Shown here: piece by piece, positions 17,275 through 26,053 of the stretch
Layout: the number at the start of each line of letters is the position of its first letter
Position numbering within the stretch: position 1 is the stretch's first letter
Source of the DNA: Limnohabitans lacus
Lineage (GTDB): Bacteria > Pseudomonadota > Gammaproteobacteria > Burkholderiales > Burkholderiaceae_C
DNA: 64,000 nt
Direction: 5' to 3'
Assembly: GCF_030053395.1 (NCBI RefSeq)
Contig: NZ_JASGBH010000001.1
Span: 434,001 to 498,000 of the forward strand
The notes under the pieces: generated by a model
Told to the model about the DNA's origin: nothing
The model's input: the letters and a program-made list of their open reading frames with translations, nothing else
Databases searched by the model: none
Made by a program: the position numbers and the translations under genes

Positions 17275-17283
17275 GGACATCTG

Positions 17284-18564
17284 ATGAAAGTTTTGGTGGT
17301 CGGCAATGGTGGCCGTGAACATGCCATGGCCTGGAAATTGGCTCAATCTAGCCGGGTGCAACAGGTGTATGTGGCGCCGGGCAATGGCGGCACGGCCCGC
17401 GACAGGAATTTGGTGAACGTGCCCATCACCGACATCCCGCAATTGCGCCAATGGGCACAAGACAACCAGATCGGTTTGACGGTGGTGGGGCCTGAGGCCC
17501 CACTGGCTGCTGGCATCGTGGACGATTTCCGCGCACATGGTTTGCGCATTTTTGGCCCCACCCAAAAAGCCGCGCAGCTGGAAAGTTCCAAGGCTTTTTC
17601 CAAAGCGTTCATGGAACGCCACAACATCCCCACGGCCGAGTTTGAAACCTTCATCGACCCGGTGGCGGCTCATGCATACGTGGACCGCAAGGGCGCACCC
17701 ATCGTGGTCAAGGCCGATGGCTTGGCCGCAGGCAAAGGCGTGGTCGTGGCCATGAGCCTGGCCGAGGCGCACGAAGCGATCGACTTCATGCTGGTGGACA
17801 ACACCCTGGGTGTGACCCACAACGCCGGTGGTGCCCGCGTGGTGATCGAAGAATTTTTGCATGGCGAAGAGGCCAGCTTCATCGTGCTGTGCGACGGCAA
17901 AAACGTCGCCGCTTTGGCCACCAGCCAGGACCACAAGCGTCTGCTGGACGCCGACCAAGGCCCCAACACGGGTGGCATGGGGGCTTATTCGCCCGCACCG
18001 GTGGTCACGGCCGAGGTGCATGCCCGCGCCATGCGTGAAGTCATCATGCCCACCATCAAGGGCATGGAAAAGGACGGCATCCCTTACACCGGCTTCTTGT
18101 ATGCCGGCTTGATGATTGACGAGCAGGGCAAACCCAAGACGCTGGAATTCAACTGCCGCATGGGCGACCCCGAGACGCAGCCGATCTTGATGCGCCTGAA
18201 GTCTGATCTGCTGGAAGTCATGCTGGCCGCCACCTCGGAGGGGCTGGACAAGATCGATCTGGAATGGGACCGCCGTGTGGCCCTGGGTGTGGTGATGGCC
18301 GCTGCCGGTTACCCGCTCAACCCGCGCAAAGGCGATGTGATCAGCGGCTTGCCGCAAGACGCGGAAGACGCCATGGTCTTTCATGCGGGCACCACCGAAA
18401 AAGAAGGTCAGATTTTGACTTCGGGTGGGCGCGTGTTGTGCGTCACAGCCCTGGCCGACTCGGTGCGCCAAGCGCAACAAAAGGCCTACCAAACCGCCAG
18501 CACCATCGCTTTTGACGGCATGCAAATGCGCAAAGACATTGGCTATCGCGCCATCAAAAATTGA
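17284..18564 (+). CDS. purD: Phosphoribosylamine--glycine ligase
   Basis: Joins phosphoribosylamine and glycine with ATP in step 2 of de novo purine synthesis. At 426 residues it has the family start MKVLVVGNGGREHA, the ATP-grasp core (APIVVKADGLAAGKGV, EEFLHGEEASFIVLCDG) and the metal-binding end of the active site (LEFNCRMGDPETQ). AAGGA spans the yebC stop and serves as its ribosome site, suggesting one transcript. The purH/purN genes are not in the window. Confidence 0.97.
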   Translation: MKVLVVGNGGREHAMAWKLAQSSRVQQVYVAPGNGGTARDRNLVNVPITDIPQLRQWAQDNQIGLTVVGPEAPLAAGIVDDFRAHGLRIFGPTQKAAQLESSKAFSKAFMERHNIPTAEFETFIDPVAAHAYVDRKGAPIVVKADGLAAGKGVVVAMSLAEAHEAIDFMLVDNTLGVTHNAGGARVVIEEFLHGEEASFIVLCDGKNVAALATSQDHKRLLDADQGPNTGGMGAYSPAPVVTAEVHARAMREVIMPTIKGMEKDGIPYTGFLYAGLMIDEQGKPKTLEFNCRMGDPETQPILMRLKSDLLEVMLAATSEGLDKIDLEWDRRVALGVVMAAAGYPLNPRKGDVISGLPQDAEDAMVFHAGTTEKEGQILTSGGRVLCVTALADSVRQAQQKAYQTASTIAFDGMQMRKDIGYRAIKN

Positions 18565-18588
18565 AGCGCCCTTGAAAGGCCCTTACCC

Positions 18589-19257
18589 ATGACACACCCC
18601 GTGACTTTCCAAGGTTCGCGCATGGCGCGTTGGATTTTGAAAGCCTTTGGCTGGCGTTTGAACTTTGAAGGATTTCCCACGCTGCAGGGTGTGGCAATTG
18701 TTTATCCGCACACCAGCAATTGGGATTTTCCGGTGGGCATCTTGGCCAAATGGGCCCTGGGCATTCCGGCGAATTTTTGGGGCAAAGACAGCCTGTTCAA
18801 ATTTCCCATCATGGGGGCTTGGATGCGCTGGGTGGGGGGTGTGCCGATCGACCGCAGCTCGCCCAAAGGCGTGGTAGGCGAGATGGTGCAGGTGTTTGAA
18901 CAACACAAGCAGCAAGGCCGCCTGCTCTGGCTGGCCTTGGCCCCTGAAGGCACCCGCAGCCCGACCCCCGGCTGGCGCAGCGGCTTTTACCAAGTGGCCA
19001 AAGGGGCTGATGTGCCCTTGGCGATGGTCAAGCTCGATTGGGGCACGCGTACCCTGTCCTTGGTCGATTTTTTCAAACTGTCGGGCGATGTGGAAGCCGA
19101 CTACGCCCACATGGCCCAGGTGTTTGAGGGGGTCAAAGGGTACAACGCCCTTCAGGCAGCGCCCGTGATCCCGTGGAGCCCTCCTGCGCGAAACGAGGCC
19201 TTGGCATCCACCGCGTCTGCGACCGATGTGGACAACAACAAAAACTTGCACTCATGA
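18589..19257 (+). CDS. Lysophospholipid acyltransferase family protein
   Basis: A 222-residue PlsC-like acyltransferase. Motif I is HTSNWD (the HX4D catalytic pair), motif II lies around GKDSLFKFP, and motif III is APEGTRS. The protein lacks an obvious multi-span membrane region and probably sits on the inner face of the membrane. The acceptor lipid is not predictable; members of this branch acylate glycerophospholipids or other lipids. Its TGA overlaps the hemF ATG (ATGA), so the two are coupled. Confidence 0.85.
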   Translation: MTHPVTFQGSRMARWILKAFGWRLNFEGFPTLQGVAIVYPHTSNWDFPVGILAKWALGIPANFWGKDSLFKFPIMGAWMRWVGGVPIDRSSPKGVVGEMVQVFEQHKQQGRLLWLALAPEGTRSPTPGWRSGFYQVAKGADVPLAMVKLDWGTRTLSLVDFFKLSGDVEADYAHMAQVFEGVKGYNALQAAPVIPWSPPARNEALASTASATDVDNNKNLHS

Positions 19258-20174
19258 ACGATTCCATTGATCTGGGCGCTGTGCGCCAATACCTGCAGGG
19301 CTTGCAGGCCCGCATCACGCAGGCTCTGACCGACATCGACGGCACGCCTTTTGTGGTGGACCACTGGACCAAAGACCCTGGCGAAAAATTGCAGGGCAAT
19401 GGCATCACCCAGATCTTGGAAGGTGGGCCGATCTTTGAGCGAGCCGGTTGTGGTTTTTCGCATGTGAGTGGGCCGCAGCTGCCGCCATCGGCCACACAGC
19501 ACCGCCCCGAACTGGCGGGCTCGGCATTTGAAGCCATGGGCGTGTCGCTGGTTTTTCATCCGCGCAACCCCTATGTGCCCACCGTCCACATGAACGTGCG
19601 CATGATCGCGGCCAAGCCCGAGGGCAGGGCGCCTGTGGCCTGGTTTGGCGGTGGCTTGGACCTGACGCCGTATTACGGCTTTGACGAGGATGCGGTGCAT
19701 TTCCATCAGACCTGCAAAGACGCCTTGGCACCTTTTGGCGAAGGCCTGTTCCCTCGTTTCAAAACCTGGTGCGACGACTATTTTTGCAACAAGCACCGCC
19801 ATGAGCAGCGCGGCGTTGGCGGTATTTTCTTTGACGACTTCTCCGAGTTGGGCATGGGCCAGAGCTTTGCCATGCTGCAAAGCGTGGGCGATGCTTTGCT
19901 CAAAGCCTATTTGCCCATTGTGGAGCGCCGCAAAGACATGGCTTATGGCGAGCGTGAGCGCGATTTCCAGCTCTACCGCCGTGGCCGCTATGTGGAGTTC
20001 AATTTGGTCTGGGACCGGGGCACGCATTTTGGCTTGCAGTCGGGCGGCCGGACCGAGTCGATTTTGCTGTCCATGCCGCCCGAAGTGCGGTGGTCTTACC
20101 AACGCCAAGATGAGCCGGGGTCGCCCGAGGCAAAACTGCTCAGCCACTTCCTCGTGCCCAAGGACTGGGTTTGA
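19254..20174 (+). CDS. hemF: Aerobic coproporphyrinogen-III oxidase
   Basis: Converts coproporphyrinogen III to protoporphyrinogen IX using O2 in haem synthesis. The 306-residue protein shows the conserved blocks [56 protein letters not shown] and [17 protein letters not shown]. It indicates an oxygen-using organism. The ATG at 19254 overlaps the stop of the acyltransferase gene. Its stop in turn overlaps the nadD TTG. Confidence 0.97.
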   Translation: MNDSIDLGAVRQYLQGLQARITQALTDIDGTPFVVDHWTKDPGEKLQGNGITQILEGGPIFERAGCGFSHVSGPQLPPSATQHRPELAGSAFEAMGVSLVFHPRNPYVPTVHMNVRMIAAKPEGRAPVAWFGGGLDLTPYYGFDEDAVHFHQTCKDALAPFGEGLFPRFKTWCDDYFCNKHRHEQRGVGGIFFDDFSELGMGQSFAMLQSVGDALLKAYLPIVERRKDMAYGERERDFQLYRRGRYVEFNLVWDRGTHFGLQSGGRTESILLSMPPEVRWSYQRQDEPGSPEAKLLSHFLVPKDWV

Positions 20175-20803
20175 GCGCTGCACAGCACCCCATGCGACTG
20201 GGCGTCTTTGGCGGGGCGTTTGACCCGCCACATACGGCCCATGTGGCACTGGTGCAAGCGGCAATTGCTCAGCTTCAACTTGACCAAGTTCGCGTGTTGC
20301 CCACGGGGCAGGCTTGGCACAAGCCGCGAGCCTTGTCTGACGGGGCAGATCGCTTGGCCATGACCCGTCTGTCTTTTGCCCAGGTCCCCCAAGTGGTGGT
20401 GGACGAGCGCGAATTGCAGCGGCAAGGCCCCAGTTACACGGTGGACAGTTTGCGCGAGTTGAAGGCGCAGTTTCCACAGGCGCAGCTGTTTTTATTGATT
20501 GGCGATGACCAGCGCAGGTCCCTGCCATCGTGGCGGCAGATCGAGGAAATTGCCCGGCTGGCTATAATTTGTGCCGCAGGCCGCGATGGCGCCGTTCCAG
20601 CGTGGCGTGATTCCAGCGCGGAGACCTCGGCAACTGCCCCCCAACCCTTTGATGCGCGCATCCAGACTTTGTCGATGCCGCTCATGCCTCACAGTGCCAC
20701 GGACATCCGTGCGCTGGTGGCCACAGACCGCAACATCGAAGGTCTGGTGCCGCCCGCTGTTGAGCGCTATATTCACGAACACCACCTCTACAGGCCCCAT
20801 TGA
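20171..20803 (+). CDS. nadD: Nicotinate-nucleotide adenylyltransferase
   Basis: Adenylates nicotinate mononucleotide in NAD synthesis. The 210-residue protein carries [14 protein letters not shown] (nucleotidyltransferase HxGH-like motif, here HTAH) and the C-terminal HSATDIRAL that matches the ISSTxIR block. Two starts are possible. TTG 20171 has AAGGA 7 bases upstream and overlaps the hemF stop as TTGA. ATG 20192 lacks a ribosome site. I chose TTG. The gene is followed directly by rsfS (TGATG overlap), a pairing conserved widely. Confidence 0.93.
   Translation: MSAAQHPMRLGVFGGAFDPPHTAHVALVQAAIAQLQLDQVRVLPTGQAWHKPRALSDGADRLAMTRLSFAQVPQVVVDERELQRQGPSYTVDSLRELKAQFPQAQLFLLIGDDQRRSLPSWRQIEEIARLAIICAAGRDGAVPAWRDSSAETSATAPQPFDARIQTLSMPLMPHSATDIRALVATDRNIEGLVPPAVERYIHEHHLYRPH
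20550..20578 (+). promoter_or_regulatory. Candidate sigma-70 promoter inside nadD
   Basis: TTGCCC at 20550-20555 and a perfect TATAAT at 20573-20578 with a 17-base spacer, 225 bp before rsfS. It could drive rsfS-rlmH-maf-rng separately from the upstream genes. Confidence 0.4.
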
Positions 20804-21519
20804 TGACCGATACCGCTGCTAAAAAAGATATTCAAAAACTCCAGCGTGCCATTGTGGACGCCCTGGAAGACGTGAAAGCACAAGACCTTCAGGTCTTTGA
20901 CACGGAGCACCTTTCTCCATTGTTTGAACGTGTGGTGATCGCGTCGGGCACATCAAACCGCCAAACGAAAGCCTTGGCCGCCAGCGTGCGCGACAAGGTG
21001 CGCGAAGCCGGTTTCGGCAAGCCCCGTATCGAAGGCGAAGACAACGGTGAATGGATCATCGTGGACTGCGGCTCGGCTGTGGCGCACATCATGCAGCCCA
21101 CCATTCGCACTTACTACAACCTCGAAGAAATCTGGGGTGACAAGCCTGTGCGCCTGAAGTTCGGTGCGCCCAAACCCGCAACCCCTGAGGCCAAGACACC
21201 TGCCCGCAAGGCTGCAGCCAAGAAATCGGCAGCCAAAACAGCGGCAGCCAAAACCAGCGCAGCCAAACCAGCCCCCAAGTCCAAGGTGGCCTTGAAGGCA
21301 CCGGCCAAATCGGCCAAGCCTGCTGCCAAAACTGCGGCAAAAACGCCTGCTAAAACTGCGGCCAAATCTGCTGCGCCCAAAGCAGCCGCCAAGAGCAGCA
21401 CCAAACCCACCGTGAAAACCGTGGGCAAGCCATCGCCCAAAGCCGCCGCCAAAACAGCCGCTGCCCAAACGCCCGCTCGCAAGGCGCTGAAAGTGCCCAC
21501 CCGTCGAAAAGCCGATTGA
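20803..21519 (+). CDS. rsfS: Ribosome silencing factor RsfS with lysine/alanine-rich C-terminal tail
   Basis: RsfS binds ribosomal protein L14 and keeps 50S and 30S apart in starvation. Residues 1-120 are a complete RsfS domain (KAQDLQVFDT, VIASGTSNRQTKALA, DCGSAVAHIMQPTIRTYYNLEEIW). Residues 121-238 are an added tail of Ala, Lys, Pro, Thr and Ser in KTAAKTPAK-like units, resembling histone H1 tails, and probably disordered. E. coli RsfS ends near residue 105, so the tail doubles the protein. The start ATG overlaps the nadD stop. The tail may bind rRNA or DNA; this is inference. Confidence 0.93.
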   Translation: MTDTAAKKDIQKLQRAIVDALEDVKAQDLQVFDTEHLSPLFERVVIASGTSNRQTKALAASVRDKVREAGFGKPRIEGEDNGEWIIVDCGSAVAHIMQPTIRTYYNLEEIWGDKPVRLKFGAPKPATPEAKTPARKAAAKKSAAKTAAAKTSAAKPAPKSKVALKAPAKSAKPAAKTAAKTPAKTAAKSAAPKAAAKSSTKPTVKTVGKPSPKAAAKTAAAQTPARKALKVPTRRKAD

Positions 21520-21525
21520 TTTTTC

Positions 21526-21993
21526 ATGAAGCTGCTGATCGTCGCGGTCGGCCAGCGTGTGCCTGACTGGGCGCAGACCGCCTGGGACGACTATGCCAAG
21601 CGTTTTCCGCCCGAGCTCAAGGTTGAGCTCAAGGCTGTGAAGACCGAGCCGCGCGGCTCCAAAACCCTCGCCACCTTGTATGCGGCTGAGCGCCAGCGCA
21701 TCGAGGCGGCGATTCCCCGTGGCACCCGCATCGTGGCGCTCGACGAGCGCGGCACCAACCTCACCACACAGGCTTTGGCCACGCGACTGACCTCTTGGCA
21801 GTTGGGGGGAGACGATGTGGCCTTGGTGATTGGCGGGCCCGACGGTCTGGAGCCAGAGTTTCGTCAAGCTGCGCACGAGCGCATCCGTTTGTCCGACATG
21901 ACTTTGCCCCACGCCATGGCCCGTGTCTTGCTGATCGAACAGCTGTACCGCGCCTGGTCCATCAACGCCAACCACCCTTACCACCGCGAATGA
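21526..21993 (+). CDS. rlmH: 23S rRNA pseudouridine(1915)-N3-methyltransferase RlmH
   Basis: A SPOUT-class methyltransferase acting on the 70S ribosome at the decoding-side helix 69. The 155-residue length equals the E. coli protein. The knotted SAM site is seen as [12 protein letters not shown], and the C-terminal [20 protein letters not shown] is the family ending. It follows rsfS by 6 bases, as in many bacteria, and overlaps maf by ATGA. Confidence 0.97.
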   Translation: MKLLIVAVGQRVPDWAQTAWDDYAKRFPPELKVELKAVKTEPRGSKTLATLYAAERQRIEAAIPRGTRIVALDERGTNLTTQALATRLTSWQLGGDDVALVIGGPDGLEPEFRQAAHERIRLSDMTLPHAMARVLLIEQLYRAWSINANHPYHRE

Positions 21994-22592
21994 GCGACTT
22001 CATTTACCTGGCTTCGCAAAGCCCTCGCCGCAGTCAGTTGCTCACCCAAATCGGCGTTGCCCATGAACTCTTGTTGCCCGATCCTGCGGAAGACGCCGAG
22101 GCGCTCGAAGTCGTCCGGGGGCGTGAAGCGCCGGGTCGTTATGTGGCACGCGTCACAGGCTTGAAGCTGGACGCGGCCGTGGCACGTCTCCAGCGCTTGG
22201 GCTTGCCCGCAGCGCCCGTGCTCTGCGCCGACACCACCGTGGCTTTGGGCCGCGAGATTTTGGGCAAACCTGCCGACGAGGCCGATGCCCGTCGCATCTT
22301 GCAGCAGCTGTCGGGGCAAACCCACCGGGTGTTGACGGCCGTGGCCATTCAATCAGGGCGCAAGCGCGTTCAGGCCGTGTCCGAATCCTGGGTGCAATTT
22401 GCGCCCATGACGGCTTCGCAAATCAAAGCTTATGTGGCCAGTGGTGAGCCCATGGGCAAAGCCGGCGCCTACGGTGTGCAGGGCAGGGCCGCGTCGCACA
22501 TTGAACAGATCCGCGGCAGTTATTCAGGCATCATGGGTTTGCCACTGTTCGAGACCGCAGCGCTGTTGCGTTCGGTGGGCGTGGCCTGCTGA
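21990..22592 (+). CDS. maf: Maf family nucleotide pyrophosphatase
   Basis: A house-cleaning enzyme that hydrolyses modified or non-canonical nucleoside triphosphates. The 200-residue protein has the P-loop-like start [27 protein letters not shown] and the [25 protein letters not shown] block. The last block resembles the dTTP/UTP-preferring YhdE branch, but substrate is uncertain. Its ATG overlaps the rlmH stop. RNase G follows 46 bases later, matching the maf-rng neighbourhood of many proteobacteria. Confidence 0.95.
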   Translation: MSDFIYLASQSPRRSQLLTQIGVAHELLLPDPAEDAEALEVVRGREAPGRYVARVTGLKLDAAVARLQRLGLPAAPVLCADTTVALGREILGKPADEADARRILQQLSGQTHRVLTAVAIQSGRKRVQAVSESWVQFAPMTASQIKAYVASGEPMGKAGAYGVQGRAASHIEQIRGSYSGIMGLPLFETAALLRSVGVAC

Positions 22593-22638
22593 GCGCTTCT
22601 GAGCGAGGCCGACTTTTCTCATTCACCTGAAGCGATCC

Positions 22639-24108
22639 ATGCAACAAGATATTTTGGTCAATTGGTCCCCGCAGGAAACACGCGTGGCCGTGGTGGAGTT
22701 CGGCGCTGTGCAGGAGTTGCACGTGGAGCGCACGCTGGAACGCGGTTTGGTGGGCAATATTTACCTGGGCAAAGTGGCCCGCGTCTTGCCTGGCATGCAA
22801 TCGGCTTTCATCGACATTGGTCTGGACAAAGCCGCTTTTTTGCATGTGGCCGATGTGTGGCAAAAGCACACCGATGGCGATGCCTCAGCCCGCACCGGTC
22901 AGCCGCTGGTGCCGATCGAAAAACAGGTGTTTGAGGGCCGGGCCATCATGGTGCAGGTCATCAAGGACCCGATGGGCACCAAGGGTGCTCGCTTGTCGAC
23001 CCAAATCAGCATCGCTGGTCGCCACTTGGTATTTTTGCCGCAAGACGATCACATCGGTGTGTCGCAAAAAATCCCTTCGGACCAGCGCGATGCGCTGCGT
23101 CAACGCTTGCAGGGCTTGGTGGGACCTGCGGGCGGTGGCTTCATTTTGCGCACCAACGCCGAAGACTCCAGCGATGAAGAATTGCAAGACGACATCGCCT
23201 ACCTGCGCAAGACCTGGGCACGCATCAAGGATGCTTCGATGCGATTGCCGCCTACGTCCATCTTGCACCAAGACCTGACTTTGTTGCAGCGCGTATTGCG
23301 CGATTTGGTGGGGGAACTCACGCAAAGCATCCGCATTGATTCGCAAGAGCAATACGCCCAGTTGGTGGCGTTTGGGCGCGAGTTCATGCCCAAAGCGGCC
23401 GAGCGTTTGCAGCACTACAAGGGTGAGCGGCCGATCTTTGACCTGTATGCGATCGACGAAGAAATTGCCCGCGCTTTGGGCCGCCGTGTCGATCTGAAGT
23501 CAGGCGGCTACCTGATCATTGACCAGACCGAGGCCTTGACCACGGTGGACGTGAACACCGGCGGCTATGTCGGGGCTCGGAATTTTGAGGACACCATCTT
23601 CAAAACCAATCTGGAGGCCGCCCAAGCCATCGCCCGGCAGTTGCGGCTGCGCAATCTGGGCGGGATCATCATTGCCGACTTCATCGACATGTCGCGTACC
23701 GACCACCAAGATGCGGTCTTGGCCGAGTTTCGCAAGCAACTCTCGCGAGACCGGGTCAAAACCATGGCGGGCGGCTTTTCCTCGCTGGGCCTGCTGGAGA
23801 TGACACGCAAGCGCACCCGCGAATCTTTGGCACACATGCTTTGCGAGCCTTGCCCCAGTTGCCAAGGCAAGGGCATTGTCAAAACAGCGCGTTCGGTGGC
23901 TTACGACATCTTGCGCGAGATTTTGCGTGAAGCGCGTCAGTTCAACCCACGCGAGTTCCGCGTGGTGGCGGGCGCTGCGGTCATCGATTTGCTGCTCGAC
24001 GAAGAGAGCCAGCATTTGGCCGGTTTGTCCGACTTCATCGCCAAACCGATTTCTTTGCAAGTCGAAAGTGGGATGGGGCCCGAGCAGTACGACATCGTGC
24101 TGCTTTAA
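22639..24108 (+). CDS. rng: Ribonuclease G
   Basis: A single-strand endoribonuclease that matures the 16S rRNA 5' end and degrades some mRNAs. The 489-residue length is identical to E. coli RNase G. The S1 domain (about 36-120), the 5'-sensor/RNase H-like core, the catalytic segment TTVDVNTGGYVG and IIIADFIDM with metal-binding aspartates, and the CEPCPSCQGKG zinc-link are present. The RNase E scaffold tail is absent. Its stop is 11 bases from the convergent msbA stop. Confidence 0.95.
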   Translation: MQQDILVNWSPQETRVAVVEFGAVQELHVERTLERGLVGNIYLGKVARVLPGMQSAFIDIGLDKAAFLHVADVWQKHTDGDASARTGQPLVPIEKQVFEGRAIMVQVIKDPMGTKGARLSTQISIAGRHLVFLPQDDHIGVSQKIPSDQRDALRQRLQGLVGPAGGGFILRTNAEDSSDEELQDDIAYLRKTWARIKDASMRLPPTSILHQDLTLLQRVLRDLVGELTQSIRIDSQEQYAQLVAFGREFMPKAAERLQHYKGERPIFDLYAIDEEIARALGRRVDLKSGGYLIIDQTEALTTVDVNTGGYVGARNFEDTIFKTNLEAAQAIARQLRLRNLGGIIIADFIDMSRTDHQDAVLAEFRKQLSRDRVKTMAGGFSSLGLLEMTRKRTRESLAHMLCEPCPSCQGKGIVKTARSVAYDILREILREARQFNPREFRVVAGAAVIDLLLDEESQHLAGLSDFIAKPISLQVESGMGPEQYDIVLL

Positions 24109-24119
24109 GCCGGGTGGCT

Positions 24120-25904
24120 TCAGGCCTTGGGTGCCAAGTCTTCTGGGCTCACCCACTCGCCGCGGTTGTGCAAGCGGGCATAGGCCCCGCCGGCATTGAG
24201 CAGCGCCGCTGGCGAACCTTGCTCCACCATTTGCCCTTTTTCCATGACCACGACACGATCAGCATGCTCGATGGTGGACAGACGGTGCGCCACGATGAGG
24301 GTGGTGCGGCCTTGCATGAGTTTTTGCAAGGCATCTTGAACAAGCCGTTCTGATTCGTTGTCCAAAGCCGAAGTGGCCTCGTCCAAAATCAAGATGGGTG
24401 CATCCTTGTAAAGAGCGCGGGCAATGGCCAGTCGCTGGCGTTGGCCGCCGGACAACTGGTTGGCGTTGTGCCCTAAGACCGTGTCCATGCCTTGCGGCAG
24501 TTGGCTCACGTGCGTCCACAAATTGGCCGCTTCCAGGCTCTTTTGGATGCGCTCACGGTCTGCGGACATGCCCAGGCACACATTGGCCGCCAAGGTGTCG
24601 TTGAGCATGACCACGTCTTGGCTGACCATGGCGATTTGTTGTCGCAGGCTGGACAAAGTCCATTCTTGAACGGGGACCTGATCGATCAAGACTTGCCCTT
24701 GTGTGGGCTTCAAAAAGCGGGGCAAGAGCTGGATCAGCGTGGTCTTGCCTGCGCCTGAGCTGCCCACCAAGGCCACTGTTTCACCCGGCTGGACCTTCAA
24801 AGACACCTGGTTCAGGGCAGGGGGGCTGTCCGGTTTGAATTGCAGGCTCACCGATTGCCACTCGATGGCGCCTTTGGCCCGCTCGGCCTCGTGCGTGCCC
24901 TGGGTTTCTTCCGGGGCATCATTCATCAAGGCCAGGCCGCGCTCCAAGGCGGCCAGGCCGCGCGTGATGGGGTTGGCCACCTCCGCCAAGCGCTTGATGG
25001 GGGAGACCAGCATCAACATGGCGGTGATGAAGGCCACAAACCCGCCGACGGTGGCACCTGAGCCGATGTCGCGGCTTTGGATCAAGGCAATCACCAACAC
25101 CAAGGACAAGGCGATGGCCGACATGATTTGCGTCAAGGGCGACATGGCTGCTGAAGCCACCGTGGACTTGAGGGCCAATTTACGCAGGTTTTTGCCCAGT
25201 TGCGCAAAGCGATCCATTTGCTGGTCTTGAGCCCCGTGCAAACGGACCATGCGGTGGGCTAGCACGTTTTCTTCGACCACGTAGGCCAGTGCGTCGGTGG
25301 ACTCCTGGCTTTCACGGGTCAGGCGGTAAAGGCGTTTGGACAAGACCTTCATGATGTAACTCAGTGCCGGTGCCACAATGAACACGACCAAAGTCAGCTT
25401 CCAGTTGAGCCACATCAGGTAGGCCACCAAAGCAATCAGGGTGAATCCGTCACGGCTCAAACCGATCACCGCGGCAATCAATTGGCTTGCACCATTCATG
25501 ACCTCATAGACCACGGTGTTGGACAGGGCGCTGGCCGATTGGCGGTTGAACAGGCTGAGATCGGCCTTCATCAATTGGGCAAAGAGGTCGTTGCGCAGTT
25601 TTTCCATGCCGTCATTGGTGACGCGTGCCAGCGCGTACTGCGCCAGGAAAAACGTGATGCCGCGGATGGCAAACAAACCAATAACGACCACAGGGATCGA
25701 CCAGATCGGAATACCATTGCCCGAAAAACCTTGGTCCAACAGCGGTTTGAACAGCGCAGGGATCATGGGTTCGGTCAGGGCCGCGATCATGGTGGCCCCA
25801 ATCGCCAAAGCCCATACACCCCGCTGGCGGGCAAAATAAGGGGCCAATTTCAGCAATCGGCTGCGGATGCTGGGGGCGGAGGCGGGGGTGTCTTTGGTGT
25901 TCAT
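24120..25904 (-). CDS. msbA: Lipid A export ATP-binding/permease protein MsbA
   Basis: A 594-residue homodimeric ABC exporter that flips lipid A-core across the inner membrane. The N-terminal half has about six membrane spans with the MsbA-like starting span ALTEPMIPALFKPLLDQGF. The C-terminal ATPase has Walker A GSSGAGKT, the Q-loop MVSQDVVMLNDT, signature LSGGQRQR and Walker B ILILDEATSALD. It lies on the minus strand between rng and tolB, with no partner such as lpxK adjacent. Assignment as MsbA rather than another type-IV exporter is by overall similarity. Confidence 0.92.
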   Translation of the reverse strand: MNTKDTPASAPSIRSRLLKLAPYFARQRGVWALAIGATMIAALTEPMIPALFKPLLDQGFSGNGIPIWSIPVVVIGLFAIRGITFFLAQYALARVTNDGMEKLRNDLFAQLMKADLSLFNRQSASALSNTVVYEVMNGASQLIAAVIGLSRDGFTLIALVAYLMWLNWKLTLVVFIVAPALSYIMKVLSKRLYRLTRESQESTDALAYVVEENVLAHRMVRLHGAQDQQMDRFAQLGKNLRKLALKSTVASAAMSPLTQIMSAIALSLVLVIALIQSRDIGSGATVGGFVAFITAMLMLVSPIKRLAEVANPITRGLAALERGLALMNDAPEETQGTHEAERAKGAIEWQSVSLQFKPDSPPALNQVSLKVQPGETVALVGSSGAGKTTLIQLLPRFLKPTQGQVLIDQVPVQEWTLSSLRQQIAMVSQDVVMLNDTLAANVCLGMSADRERIQKSLEAANLWTHVSQLPQGMDTVLGHNANQLSGGQRQRLAIARALYKDAPILILDEATSALDNESERLVQDALQKLMQGRTTLIVAHRLSTIEHADRVVVMEKGQMVEQGSPAALLNAGGAYARLHNRGEWVSPEDLAPKA

Positions 25905-26053
25905 GACTGATTCGATTGTAAGCAGCCGCTCATGTCCGCCCCCTCAGGCCTGTCATCTGTCAGCCATTTTCATCGCGGTTACGGCACAGAAATGGTGCTT
26001 GAAAGGTGTACGATCAGGGCCTGCCTTCCCAGGCGATTTTCCACTTAATTGAC

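Noticed and set aside
16528-18525. 665-codon minus-strand frame over yebC-purD
   Set aside because: Antisense shadow of two securely assigned genes, with no domain and His/Gly-rich composition.
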